Positions 52,929-62,282 of a stretch of DNA of 64,000 nt are shown one piece after another (the stretch's first letter is position 1; each line of letters begins with the position of its first letter). Position numbers and translations under genes: made by a program. The notes under the pieces were generated by a model, which saw only the letters and a program-made list of their open reading frames with translations, had not been told where the DNA came from and did not search any database. The stretch spans positions 124,001 to 188,000 of the forward strand of contig CAZGWD010000006.1 in assembly GCA_964529415.1 (NCBI GenBank), written 5' to 3'. Origin of the DNA: CAYMPH01 sp964529415 (lineage in GTDB: Bacteria > Spirochaetota > UBA4802 > UBA5550).

Positions 52929-53381
52929 ATGATAAAAGTAAATATATTTAAAGAGGAAGTGAAACTTCCGGATAAAATTTCTGAAACCTATTTTAGGAAA
53001 ATTGTAAAAAAAACTGCAATAGAATGCGGCAAGGATAAAATTTCTGTTGTTTTTATATTTTGTTCAGATGATTATATTAAAGATATAAATAAAAAATTCA
53101 GAAAAAAAAATTATCCGACTGATGTTTTAAGTTTTCCTGAGACCGAGGAACCATTTCCGTTTGAAAAAAATCTATATCAGAATATTGGTGAAATTTATAT
53201 TTCTGTTGATAAGGCAATTGAGCAGGCTGAAGAATTCGGGGTTAAAATCAGGGAAGAACTCACAAGGCTTGTTGTTCACGGGTTTCTTCATCTGATCGGC
53301 TACGATCATGAAATATCCAAAGCAGAAGAAAAAAAAATGTTTAAAAAAGAGGAAGAGATTTTAAATACATTAAATGGATAA
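52929..53381 (+). CDS. ybeY: Endoribonuclease YbeY
   Basis: 150 residues. The metal-binding motif VHGFLHLIGYDHE near residues 118-130 (consensus H-G-x-L-H-L-x-G-Y-D-H) and the preceding NIGEIYISVDKA (consensus GDIxIS) mark YbeY. It also has KNYPTDVLSFPE, the conserved TDVLSFP segment. It is required for 16S rRNA 3'-end processing and ribosome quality control. The tilS start codon overlaps its last eight bases, so the two are coupled; the phoH-pgpH-ybeY order is the classic one. Confidence 0.95.
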   Translation: MIKVNIFKEEVKLPDKISETYFRKIVKKTAIECGKDKISVVFIFCSDDYIKDINKKFRKKNYPTDVLSFPETEEPFPFEKNLYQNIGEIYISVDKAIEQAEEFGVKIREELTRLVVHGFLHLIGYDHEISKAEEKKMFKKEEEILNTLNG

Positions 53382-54789
53382 TGTTTTAAAAAGACTGGAA
53401 AGCTTTATTCGTGATAATAACCTCATTGCCAAAGGTGATAAAATTCTTTTGTCCCTGTCTGCCGGAAAAGATTCAATTTTTATGCTTGAACAATTAAATC
53501 AAATGAAAGAAATATTCGGGTTTGAAATTGGAGTGTTTCATCTTAATCATCAGATGAGAGGCGAGGATTCCGATCTGGATGAAGAATTTATTTCTAATGC
53601 AGCCGGGAATAAAAAATTACAATTTTTATCCGAAAGATTTGATTTTAAACTGGATAAAGTTAAAGCCTCATTTGAAGAAAGAGCAAGAGAAGTAAGATAC
53701 AATCTGCTTCGAGAGCTTTCAAAAAAATACGGATATAATAAAATAGCAACTGCCCATACGCAGAATGATAATACTGAAACTGTTTTAATGAGAATTTTTA
53801 CTGGAACAGGAATTTTCGGATTAAAAGGGATGACTCCTGTAAATGGAAATATCATCAAACCATTGCTATTCCTTAAATCTGAAGAAATAATAAATTACCT
53901 TCTTTTGAAAAAAATACCCTGGAGAGAGGATTTATCCAACTCCGATACTCATTATTTGAGAAATTATTTTAGAAAAGAGATTATTCCTTTAATCGAACAA
54001 AAAATACCTCATGCAGGTAAATCCATATCCAGGCTTTCAAAAATTTCTATAGATCATTATTCCATTCTTGAGAAATATTTTTTTAATAAAATAAACAAAG
54101 AATTTTCTGATAGTGGCAATACATTATTGTTTGAAACAACGGGTTTTTCTGCTGCGGAATTAAAGGCCTCGATAGATTATTTCTCAAGAATATATTATAA
54201 TCAGTATTTTAATGAATCTATTCTTGAAGAATGCACCAGGAAGTTTTTTTCAGGAAAAAATACCATTGATCTCTATATGAAAAAAGATTTAATCATTAAA
54301 AAAATAAATAAAAACGGCTCATATAAAATTAAAATCAGCAGAAAACCTGAAAAAAATATTCTCGACTGGAATTACTACGTAAATATTAATGATATTCAAA
54401 GAGGAATTGATGTTCATGTTAAAGAAACAGGATTATTGCTGCATCTATATTTAACAGATTATCCGGTTTTCATTAAGAATTACATAAACAGCGATTATAT
54501 TTTCATAGCAATTCCGGAAAAACAAACACAAATCATTTTGCGCAGCAGAAAGCAGGGTGATAATATTGAACTGGAATTTGGCAGAAAAAAAATTAAGGAT
54601 TTATTAATAGAAAAGAAACTTGACAATAAAACCAAAAATTATGTTCCTCTTCTTGTAATTGGCGATGAAATAGCCGCGGTTATGACAGGTTTTTTAAATA
54701 ATAAATCTATTCAAAACAGGGTTTCAGTGAAATTTTCAGTGAAACCGGATTCAGGACAAATTCTGGCGATTAAGATTCGCTCAGCATAA
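53374..54789 (+). CDS. tilS: tRNA(Ile)-lysidine synthase
   Basis: 471 residues. The PP-loop is LLSLSAGKDSIFML with S29-S34 (SAGKDS in place of the common SGGxDS), followed by GVFHLNHQMRGEDSDLDEEF, EERAREVRYNLL, IATAHTQNDNTETVLMRIFT and GLKGMTPVNG, the usual TilS order. It adds lysine to cytidine 34 of tRNA-Ile2 so that AUA is read. The C-terminal domain is present. It starts inside ybeY (eight-base overlap) and is followed by ftsH after 19 bases, the same order as in many bacteria. Confidence 0.92.
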   Translation: MDNVLKRLESFIRDNNLIAKGDKILLSLSAGKDSIFMLEQLNQMKEIFGFEIGVFHLNHQMRGEDSDLDEEFISNAAGNKKLQFLSERFDFKLDKVKASFEERAREVRYNLLRELSKKYGYNKIATAHTQNDNTETVLMRIFTGTGIFGLKGMTPVNGNIIKPLLFLKSEEIINYLLLKKIPWREDLSNSDTHYLRNYFRKEIIPLIEQKIPHAGKSISRLSKISIDHYSILEKYFFNKINKEFSDSGNTLLFETTGFSAAELKASIDYFSRIYYNQYFNESILEECTRKFFSGKNTIDLYMKKDLIIKKINKNGSYKIKISRKPEKNILDWNYYVNINDIQRGIDVHVKETGLLLHLYLTDYPVFIKNYINSDYIFIAIPEKQTQIILRSRKQGDNIELEFGRKKIKDLLIEKKLDNKTKNYVPLLVIGDEIAAVMTGFLNNKSIQNRVSVKFSVKPDSGQILAIKIRSA

Positions 54790-54808
54790 ATAATTTCAGG
54801 AGATTTGA

Positions 54809-56812
54809 ATGAACAAAACTTTAAAACAGGTAGCTCTATTTTTAATGGTAGGACTGATTATTCTTGCTATTTTTCAGCTAAATCAGCCATCCGGAGATAC
54901 TAAATTTATAAGCTACAGCGATTTTATCGCAAAAGCAAAAAATGGTGAAATTTCAAAAGTAACTATTGAAAATGACAAAAAAATTACCGGATTTTACAGG
55001 CCTAAATCAATTGATGCGCCTGCTGAAGTTAAAAATACAGCTTATCCCAAAAAACAGGCTCAGGATGTGGCGGCAAAACCAGAAACTGCAAAGGATAAAA
55101 CTCCTTTAAAAACAGAAGGTGTAAAAGAGAAAAAAGCCTCAACCGAGAAATTTGATTTCTGGACTTCCATACCTTACAGCGACCCTAAACTGATTGAAAC
55201 GCTTGTTGCTTCAAATATTTCTGTTGAGGGTAAAGATAACGATGATAATATGTTCTTAAAAGGCATCATCAGTTTTCTTCCATGGCTGATTTTTTTCGGC
55301 CTTATATGGTTTTTAATGATGAGACAGATTCAGGGTGCAGGCAATAAGGCTCTTTCATTCGGTAAAAGCAGGGCTAAATTAAGCCCTGAGACAAAAAAGA
55401 AATACACTTACGCTGATGTTGCAGGAGCTGATGAAGCAAAAGAGGAATTAAAAGAAATAGTGGATTTTTTAATGGATCCTAAAAAATTTCTTAATATCGG
55501 TGCAAGAATACCTTCAGGCGTACTATTAGTCGGCCCTCCCGGAACAGGTAAAACTCTTCTTGCAAGAGCTGTTTCCGGCGAAGCAGGCGTTCCGTTTTTC
55601 TCAATCAGCGGATCAGATTTTGTTGAAATGTTTGTCGGAGTGGGTGCAGCCCGTGTGAGAGATCTTTTTGAACAGGGTAAAAAGAGCGCGCCATGTATAA
55701 TATTTATAGATGAGATTGATGCTGTAGGCCGTTTGCGCGGTGCAGGTCTCGGCGGCGGCCATGATGAAAGGGAGCAGACTCTTAATCAGCTTCTTGTTGA
55801 AATGGATGGTTTCGAGAAAAATGAAGGTGTTATTATAATTGCTGCAACCAACAGGCCGGATGTTCTTGACCCTGCATTATTGCGTCCAGGAAGATTTGAC
55901 AGGCAGGTTGTAGTTGATATTCCGGATATAAGGGGAAGAGAAAAAATTCTTGCTGTTCATTCAAAAAAAGTTCCTTTATCAAAAGAAGTTGATCTGAAAA
56001 TCATTGCAAGAGGAACTCCGGGTTTTACAGGAGCTGATCTTGCGAATCTTATCAATGAGGCTGCACTTCTTGCTGCACGAAAAAACAAGAAACGCGTTGC
56101 AATGATTGAAATGGAAGAAGCAAAAGATAAAGTAATGATGGGCCCTGAAAGAAGATCCATTATTATATCTGTGAAAGAAAAAGAGATTATTGCATACCAT
56201 GAAGCAGGCCATACTATACTGGGACTTATGACAGGAAATGACCCTGTTCATAAAGTAACAATAATACCACGGGGAAGAGCGCTTGGTCTTACAATGCAGC
56301 TGCCTCTGGTTGAAAAACATCTGCATTCAAAATCATACTGGATTAATCAGATCATGGTTCTTTTCGGAGGATACCTTGCAGAAGAGCTGAAATTCAGGGA
56401 AATTACAACCGGTTCAAGTAATGATCTTGAGAGGGCATCAAATATAGCAAGAAAGATGATATGCGAATGGGGTATGAGCAAAAAACTCGGACTTCTTACA
56501 TTCGGAAGAAAAAATGAGCAGATTTTTCTCGGCAGGGAAATTTCACAGCATAGGGATTACAGTGAAAATACTGCAGATCTTATTGACGGCGAAGTGAATG
56601 AAATATTCGAGTCCTGTCGGAAAGAAGCCAGAAAAATTCTTGCTTCAAATATAAGCAAGCTTGATTCAATTGCTAAAAATCTGATTGAGCGTGAAACTCT
56701 TACAGGTGATGAAATTCTGCTGCTGATGAAAGGGAAAAAGCTTCCTCCGATTCAGAGCGCGATCAAAGCTGAAGATGAAGAGGAAAGCAAGGAGATAGTT
56801 GCAAATCTATAA
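54809..56812 (+). CDS. ftsH: ATP-dependent zinc metalloprotease FtsH
   Basis: 667 residues: membrane segment 8-24, an extracytoplasmic part, membrane segment about 151-171, AAA domain with Walker A GPPGTGKT at 242-249, a DEIDAVGR Walker B, second-region-of-homology AATNRPDVLDPALLRPGRFD, and protease domain with HEAGH at 464-468. The extracytoplasmic part carries an extra 45-residue Lys/Ala/Pro-rich stretch (about 66-112) not typical of FtsH. It degrades membrane and misfolded proteins. AGGAG precedes the ATG. It lies 19 bases after tilS. Confidence 0.96.
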   Translation: MNKTLKQVALFLMVGLIILAIFQLNQPSGDTKFISYSDFIAKAKNGEISKVTIENDKKITGFYRPKSIDAPAEVKNTAYPKKQAQDVAAKPETAKDKTPLKTEGVKEKKASTEKFDFWTSIPYSDPKLIETLVASNISVEGKDNDDNMFLKGIISFLPWLIFFGLIWFLMMRQIQGAGNKALSFGKSRAKLSPETKKKYTYADVAGADEAKEELKEIVDFLMDPKKFLNIGARIPSGVLLVGPPGTGKTLLARAVSGEAGVPFFSISGSDFVEMFVGVGAARVRDLFEQGKKSAPCIIFIDEIDAVGRLRGAGLGGGHDEREQTLNQLLVEMDGFEKNEGVIIIAATNRPDVLDPALLRPGRFDRQVVVDIPDIRGREKILAVHSKKVPLSKEVDLKIIARGTPGFTGADLANLINEAALLAARKNKKRVAMIEMEEAKDKVMMGPERRSIIISVKEKEIIAYHEAGHTILGLMTGNDPVHKVTIIPRGRALGLTMQLPLVEKHLHSKSYWINQIMVLFGGYLAEELKFREITTGSSNDLERASNIARKMICEWGMSKKLGLLTFGRKNEQIFLGREISQHRDYSENTADLIDGEVNEIFESCRKEARKILASNISKLDSIAKNLIERETLTGDEILLLMKGKKLPPIQSAIKAEDEEESKEIVANL

Positions 56813-56891
56813 TTCTTGACTTTTAATGACTTGAATAATTAATTGACTGGCTTAATTAAAAAACGAATTACTTATTAATAAGAGAAATATT

Positions 56892-57581
56892 ATGAAAAAA
56901 AGAATAATTTTAACATCTGCAGCGGCTATTATGCTTCTATTTACCGCTGGAGCGGATGCGTATAAATTTGATTTTACAACTGTATCTGATATTGTAAAAA
57001 AAGTAAAAAATAGATTCGGCGAAGTAAATACATATCAGGCTGATTTCCAGATTGTAATTGAGCGCCTGGGTAAAAAAACTGTTCAGTCCGGTATTGTAAA
57101 ATATAAATCGGCTGATAAGCTTCTCGTGGAGTTTTATGCCCCGGCCGGCCAGAGAATCATTGCAAATGGAAAAATGATGTGGATATATATTCCGGGAATG
57201 AATGTTGTTGCTGAACAGGATCTTCATTCAGATTCAGGACTTTTTTCTGCCGGTACAAAAAGCGGATTGAACAGGCTCTTTTCAAAATATCATTATAGAT
57301 TTGCATCAAAAGAGCAGCCGGAAAAACAGCCGGACGGCACAAAACAATATACCATGTTTCTTAAGCAGAAAGAGAGCAGAAGCGGTTTCAGGACAATAAA
57401 ACTCTGGATTACGGAGGATTATTTTATATCAAGAGCCCAGGGGGAAACTTCGACCGGTAAAAAACTTGATATAAATTTCAGTAATATTAAATCGAACATT
57501 GATATATCGAACGGGGTATTTAAATTTGAAGTTCCTGCTCGTGCCAGGATAATTAAAAATCCTATGATTTCAGAGGAATGA
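56892..57581 (+). CDS. lolA: Outer-membrane lipoprotein carrier protein LolA
   Basis: 229 residues with a signal peptide (1-23, ending GADAYKF). The LolA fold is recognisable: VKKVKNRFGEVNTYQADFQI, SGIVKYKSADKLLVEFYAPA, QRIIANGKMMWIYIPGMNVV, and a later RTIKLWITEDYFISRAQGET. It shuttles lipoproteins across the periplasm from LolCDE to the outer membrane, implying a two-membrane cell. The RodZ-like gene starts one base after the stop. It follows ftsH by 79 bases with no terminator seen. Confidence 0.88.
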   Translation: MKKRIILTSAAAIMLLFTAGADAYKFDFTTVSDIVKKVKNRFGEVNTYQADFQIVIERLGKKTVQSGIVKYKSADKLLVEFYAPAGQRIIANGKMMWIYIPGMNVVAEQDLHSDSGLFSAGTKSGLNRLFSKYHYRFASKEQPEKQPDGTKQYTMFLKQKESRSGFRTIKLWITEDYFISRAQGETSTGKKLDINFSNIKSNIDISNGVFKFEVPARARIIKNPMISEE

Positions 57582-57582
57582 T

Positions 57583-58731
57583 ATGGTTGAGAGCATAGGC
57601 GAAAGATTACGATTAGCAAGAGAAGCAAAAAAGTTAAATATACGTGATGTTGTAAAGCAGACTAACATTTCATTTCAATACATTGAAGCTCTTGAAGATG
57701 AGGAATTTGACAAATTTCCGAGTGAAACTTATCTTATAGGCTTTCTGAGATCTTATGCGGATTTTCTGAAACTGGATTCTGATACGATCATTCAATCATA
57801 TAGAGGATATAAGATCGGAGAAAGCGCAACACCTCTCGAAGAACTGACAAGAGCAACAAGGCCTTCTTTTGATTTTCTTTTATCCGGTTCTATTGCAAAA
57901 TACAAGAATTATATTTTCGGCGGGCTTGGACTGCTTCTTGTAATTACAGTTTTTTTTATTATCAAGGCTGTTATTTCAATGGGTGTTGATACAGATGGCG
58001 GCAGATCACTTGATGCCATTAAAAAAGAATACAATGAGAAAAATAAAGGAAGCGAAATTTCCAATGTAACACCGCTTCAGCTTTTAAATGACCAGGGACT
58101 TATACTTGTAAGTAAAAATGAAGCTGCACAGTTTCTTGTTAATACAAAAGAAGTAATTTTTATTCTAAAAGAAATTATTCAGAAAGCAGGAGAAGAAAAA
58201 GTTGTTTTAGAAATTCTTCCTTCGAGAACTATAGAAATAATTGAGTTAAATAAAACAAAAACTATCGTTATAAATGGTATTCCAAGAGAAATCTCTATTT
58301 CTCTTAAAGGTCTTACTGAAAGCAAAGCAAAAATTATGGTAGCTTTAAGCGGAAGGCAGCAGGAAACTGAAGTAAAACAGAACGAAACTCCTGTAAAGTC
58401 TGATCCGGTTGACAATACAAGAGTGGTTGCACAGAACAATAAAAGCCTGAAAATAATTTTCGAAGTTGAGTTTATCCAGAAATCTTTTATTGAGATTTAT
58501 CTTGATGGAGTTCAGAAGAAAAGAGGTTTTATCGCAAAAGATTCCAGAGAGAGATGGGAAGCAAACGAATATATTCAGGTGAAGGTTGGAAATGCCGGCG
58601 GAATCAGGGCTATTATCAACGGAAGGGAATATCCATTCGGTATGGCCGGCCAGGTTGCCAATAAGATCATAACCTGGAAAAAAGATCCAAATAATCCGAA
58701 TGTTTATGAGATTGTGCTAAAAGACTGGTGA
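57583..58731 (+). CDS. RodZ-like helix-turn-helix membrane protein
   Basis: 382 residues. An N-terminal HTH_25 domain (1-75: SIGERLRLAREAKKLNIRDV, YIEALEDEEFDKFPSETYLI) is followed by a membrane segment at 110-130 and an extracytoplasmic C-terminal DUF4115-like domain (about 290-380). This is the layout of RodZ, which links MreB to the envelope and sets rod shape. The middle region (about 135-285) is longer than in E. coli RodZ and includes VVLEILPSRTIEIIELNKTK. It is coupled to lolA by a one-base gap. mreB is not in the window. Confidence 0.82.
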   Translation: MVESIGERLRLAREAKKLNIRDVVKQTNISFQYIEALEDEEFDKFPSETYLIGFLRSYADFLKLDSDTIIQSYRGYKIGESATPLEELTRATRPSFDFLLSGSIAKYKNYIFGGLGLLLVITVFFIIKAVISMGVDTDGGRSLDAIKKEYNEKNKGSEISNVTPLQLLNDQGLILVSKNEAAQFLVNTKEVIFILKEIIQKAGEEKVVLEILPSRTIEIIELNKTKTIVINGIPREISISLKGLTESKAKIMVALSGRQQETEVKQNETPVKSDPVDNTRVVAQNNKSLKIIFEVEFIQKSFIEIYLDGVQKKRGFIAKDSRERWEANEYIQVKVGNAGGIRAIINGREYPFGMAGQVANKIITWKKDPNNPNVYEIVLKDW

Positions 58732-58925
58732 TATAAGAATAAATCTTCTGCATAATTGCGGTTTTGCTTATTTAAAATATATTTTTTTGAATATTAAAAA
58801 AACTATATTGTCATGTTTCAATGTATAAATTTATACATACGAATAATAAAATACTCTGTGAATCACTGTCTCTGCGGCGAAAATAAACTTTAGACAATGT
58901 GATTGCAGAAAAGCAGTAAACAATC

Positions 58926-60278
58926 GTGCAAATTAAAAAAATCCTGCGGATGATTTCATCCTCTGAAGTATCCTTTTATATCATTTCACTGGGCTGTTCA
59001 AAAAATCAGACAGATTCTGAAAAAGTTAAAGGCGCAATGTTAAGCGCAGGCTACAGGTATTCAGATTCAGCAGAAAATTCTGATATAATAATTATAAATA
59101 CATGCGGTTTTATAAAACCGGCTAAAGAAGAATCCATCTCAGAGATTTTAACAGCAATTGATCTGAAAAATTTTTACAACGAAGAAAATAAAGATGCAGA
59201 GTTTTCAAAAAAAATTGCTGTATTCGGATGTCTTGCGAACAGATATCTTGAAGATATTAAAAAAGATATACCTGAGATAGATTTTTTATACAGCCTTTTT
59301 GATGATAATTTTATAAAAAAATTATCATATTCTTTCGGGGTGATTATAAATAAAAAAATCAGGGATGAAAGAGTGCCGCTTGAGCCAGGGCTTTCCTATT
59401 CTTATATTAAAATATCAGACGGATGTTCCAACAATTGCTCATACTGCGCTATACCTTTAATCAGAGGGAGTTTCAATCCGTTTCCGCCGGAGAGAATTTT
59501 AGCTGATGCAGAAAATGCTGCGAGAAAAGGCGCAAAAGAGCTGGTAATAATTGCCCAGGATACTTCACTTTACAAATATAAAAATACAACATTATCTGAT
59601 CTGATTAATAAAATTTCAGAAATAGAAGGCGTTGAGTGGATCAGGATTTTATATTGCCATCCGGATCATATTCATGATGATCTGATTGCGCTGGTTAAGA
59701 ATAATAAAAAAGTTGTCAAATATCTGGATATTCCTTTTCAGCATGCAAGCGGTAAAATTCTTAAAAAAATGGGAAGGCAGGGCAATGCGGCAATATATGT
59801 AGATTTGATTAAAAAAATTAGATATGAAATCCCTGAAATACGAATCAGATCAACCTTCATGACTGGATTTCCGGGTGAAACTGATGATGACTTCAATGAA
59901 CTTATAAATTTTCTGAAATCAGCTAAACTCGACAGGGTTGGTGCATTTTCATATTCTAAAGAGGAGAATACTGCCGCCTCTTCGTTTAAAAATACAGTTC
60001 CTGAAAAAATTAAAAAGAAAAGACTCGATTCTCTGATGAAAATTCAGAAAAAAATATCATTAAAAAAACTTGAATCAATGATTGGAATGGAAGTAAATAT
60101 AATAATTGAAGAAAAACTGGATGATATTACCTATTTATGCAGAACTGAATTCGATGCTCCTGAGGTAGATGGTTTTTTTTACTTGACTGCGACTGCTGAC
60201 AAAGTGGAATTAAACACAATTAAACGGGCAATGGTTACTGATGCAGTTGAATACGACCTCATTGGAGAATTCATTTGA
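58926..60278 (+). CDS. rimO: Ribosomal protein S12 methylthiotransferase RimO
   Basis: 450 residues from GTG 58926; an ATG at 58950 would give 442, and no clear ribosome-binding site decides between them. The UPF0004 domain has SLGCSKNQTDSE and INTCGFIKPAKEES, with the three Cys of the auxiliary cluster. The radical-SAM motif is CSNNCSYCAIPLIRG, of the RimO (not MiaB) type. A C-terminal TRAM-like segment ends the protein. It thiomethylates S12 Asp88. The pgsA start overlaps its stop by four bases. Confidence 0.92.
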   Translation: MQIKKILRMISSSEVSFYIISLGCSKNQTDSEKVKGAMLSAGYRYSDSAENSDIIIINTCGFIKPAKEESISEILTAIDLKNFYNEENKDAEFSKKIAVFGCLANRYLEDIKKDIPEIDFLYSLFDDNFIKKLSYSFGVIINKKIRDERVPLEPGLSYSYIKISDGCSNNCSYCAIPLIRGSFNPFPPERILADAENAARKGAKELVIIAQDTSLYKYKNTTLSDLINKISEIEGVEWIRILYCHPDHIHDDLIALVKNNKKVVKYLDIPFQHASGKILKKMGRQGNAAIYVDLIKKIRYEIPEIRIRSTFMTGFPGETDDDFNELINFLKSAKLDRVGAFSYSKEENTAASSFKNTVPEKIKKKRLDSLMKIQKKISLKKLESMIGMEVNIIIEEKLDDITYLCRTEFDAPEVDGFFYLTATADKVELNTIKRAMVTDAVEYDLIGEFI

Positions 60279-60883
60279 AATTTCCGGAATTTAAGCTGAA
60301 CATTCCAAATATACTTTCACTCATACGGATAATTCTTATTCCAATTTTTCTATATCTGCTTTCATTAAAAACCCGGGAATCATGGATATATGCACTGGTT
60401 ATTTTCTGTGCCGCATCCCTGACAGATTTTATTGACGGGTGGTTTGCAAGAAAATTCAACCAGACTTCAGAATTCGGTAAATTTATTGATCCTCTTGCAG
60501 ACAAATTTCTTGTTATATCTTCAGTTATAGCACTTCTTGTCCTTGATCCGTTTTTAAGTCTAACAACGGATTTCTGGATGGTTATAATCATTGCAGGAAG
60601 AGATGTTTTGATAACTATTATGAGAACCAGAGCAATTAAAAAAGGCCAGGCACTAAGGACAAGCAAATTCGGGAAGATAAAAACAGCTTTTCAGATGGGT
60701 TCAATTCTTATAATAATAACAATTTATATTGCAAGGAAAAGCAACATTTTTATGACACTTGATAATATTCCATATATAATTATGCTGCTAATGACTATTA
60801 TGACTTTAATTTCAGGAATCAGATATATATACACTAACTGGACTTTATTTTTTCCTGAGAAAAAAAACCCGGCAGCAAAATAA
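60275..60883 (+). CDS. pgsA: CDP-diacylglycerol--glycerol-3-phosphate 3-phosphatidyltransferase
   Basis: 202 residues from a TTG with GGAG seven bases upstream, overlapping the rimO stop. The CDP-alcohol phosphotransferase motif is complete: LTDFIDGWFARKFNQTSEFG then KFIDPLADK, the D-x2-D-G-x2-A-R-x8-G-x3-D-x3-D pattern. Several membrane segments follow. It makes phosphatidylglycerol phosphate at the inner membrane, the substrate of the PgpA gene that begins on the next base. Confidence 0.93.
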   Translation: MKFPEFKLNIPNILSLIRIILIPIFLYLLSLKTRESWIYALVIFCAASLTDFIDGWFARKFNQTSEFGKFIDPLADKFLVISSVIALLVLDPFLSLTTDFWMVIIIAGRDVLITIMRTRAIKKGQALRTSKFGKIKTAFQMGSILIIITIYIARKSNIFMTLDNIPYIIMLLMTIMTLISGIRYIYTNWTLFFPEKKNPAAK

Positions 60884-61351
60884 ATGGACCGTCTTAAAAT
60901 TATTCTTGCAACAGGTTTTTATTCAGGATATTTTCCAAAAGCCCCTGGTACTGCAGGCACACTTGTCGGGCTTATTATATATATAATTATACATCTTGCT
61001 GTTCCGGAATATGCTGTAAAAATAAATATTGCACTTGTTTTGATTTCAATTTATCCGTCCATTAAAATAGGCGATTTTGCTGAAAAATTTTTTGCAAAAA
61101 AAGATCCGCAGCAGGTGGTTCTGGATGAAATTTCAGGAATATGGACAGCCCTCATGTTTCATCCTTTCAGCTGGTCATGTGTTATAGCCGCTTTTTTTAT
61201 TTTCAGATTTATGGATATAGTTAAACCTTTTCCAGCCAACAGACTGCAGAAATTAAAGGGCGGAGCAGGTATTATGATTGACGATTATATTGCAGGTGTT
61301 TATGCTAATATCTGCGTTACTGCTTTATTATATTTTAAAATTATTTCTTAA
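60884..61351 (+). CDS. pgpA: Phosphatidylglycerophosphatase A
   Basis: 155 residues, usual length. Conserved PgpA stretches: ATGFYSGYFPKAPGTAGTLV at the N-terminus, DPQQVVLDEISGIWTALMF in the middle (the acidic VxDExxG motif), and IVKPFPANRLQKLKGGAGIM then IDDYIAGVYAN at the end. Membrane-associated; it removes the phosphate from PGP to give phosphatidylglycerol. It starts directly after pgsA, so the two consecutive pathway steps are coupled. Confidence 0.95.
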   Translation: MDRLKIILATGFYSGYFPKAPGTAGTLVGLIIYIIIHLAVPEYAVKINIALVLISIYPSIKIGDFAEKFFAKKDPQQVVLDEISGIWTALMFHPFSWSCVIAAFFIFRFMDIVKPFPANRLQKLKGGAGIMIDDYIAGVYANICVTALLYFKIIS

Positions 61352-61370
61352 GCTTTATACGGGGGATAAA

Positions 61371-62279
61371 ATGATACGAATTCTTTTTATGGTTGTTTTA
61401 ACAATTGCGATCTCATTAACCCTGATTTTATCAGGATTTTCCCAGGTAAATTTTTTTGATGCCGGGAAAATACAGGATAAAACAATAGATGCAAATCCCC
61501 TTTCGGTTCCTGCCAGAAAAGGCGGAAATTTATGTTTCGCCTGTCATGAAAATTTAAAGGATAAAAAATTAAGCAAGCCGGTACATGACTGGATGTCAGG
61601 TGTACATAAAGAAAAAAATAATAACTGTAATATATGTCATGGCGGAAACCCGGACAGTAATGATGCAAAAATTGCCATGAGCAAGGAATTTAATTTTGTA
61701 GGCAGGCCGGATAAAAAAATAATTACAGACTTCTGCGGAAGAGGAGGCTGCCATGCTCAGGAAGTTTCAGATTTTAAACATGGTCCTCATTTTGCTGAAG
61801 TATTAAAGTCAAATAAACCTAATTGCACTCATTGCCATGGTGTTCATGATATCAAGAAAGCTTCAGGCAGCATTATCGATGGGAAAAACTGCAGGGAATG
61901 TCACTCTGCAGACCATTCAGAAAATGTAATTTTAACTTTAAAAACTATAGATCAGAATATCGGAAATATAGATAATAATTTAAAATATCTGAAGCAGAAA
62001 CACACCAATATTGATGATTTAATGTCCAGGCTTAACAATACAAAAAGGCTTGTAAATCAGATGGTGCATGTTTCTTCAAAAGAAGATTTTAAATCTTCAA
62101 AAACTATTATTGAGCTTGAAGTTAAAAATATAAGCACAGAATCAAAAAACCTTACATCAATTCTTAAAAGGCTTGATCTGTTATATATGCTTATGGTTGT
62201 AATCTCAGCAGTAATTGTAGTAACTGTTACTACTTATACAATATATATGCTTACAAAAAGAAGAAAAAGTAAAAATTAA
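61371..62279 (+). CDS. Membrane-anchored pentahaem c-type cytochrome
   Basis: 302 residues from ATG 61371, which has GGGGG five bases upstream; an upstream frame from 61278 overlaps pgpA. N-terminal membrane/signal segment (1-22), five haem-binding sites at 55-59 (CFACH), 86-90 (CNICH), 122-128 (CGRGGCH, a CX4CH spacing), 152-156 (CTHCH) and 174-178 (CRECH), then a helical linker with coiled-coil character (about 185-265) and a C-terminal membrane segment (about 270-292). The number of haems and two membrane ends suggest a periplasmic electron carrier tied to the inner membrane. No partner oxidoreductase is nearby. Confidence 0.82.
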   Translation: MIRILFMVVLTIAISLTLILSGFSQVNFFDAGKIQDKTIDANPLSVPARKGGNLCFACHENLKDKKLSKPVHDWMSGVHKEKNNNCNICHGGNPDSNDAKIAMSKEFNFVGRPDKKIITDFCGRGGCHAQEVSDFKHGPHFAEVLKSNKPNCTHCHGVHDIKKASGSIIDGKNCRECHSADHSENVILTLKTIDQNIGNIDNNLKYLKQKHTNIDDLMSRLNNTKRLVNQMVHVSSKEDFKSSKTIIELEVKNISTESKNLTSILKRLDLLYMLMVVISAVIVVTVTTYTIYMLTKRRKSKN

Positions 62280-62282
62280 GAA

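Noticed and set aside
61278..61370. Upstream start for the multihaem cytochrome
   Set aside because: It overlaps pgpA by 74 bases; the ATG at 61371 has a good ribosome-binding site and gives a signal segment.
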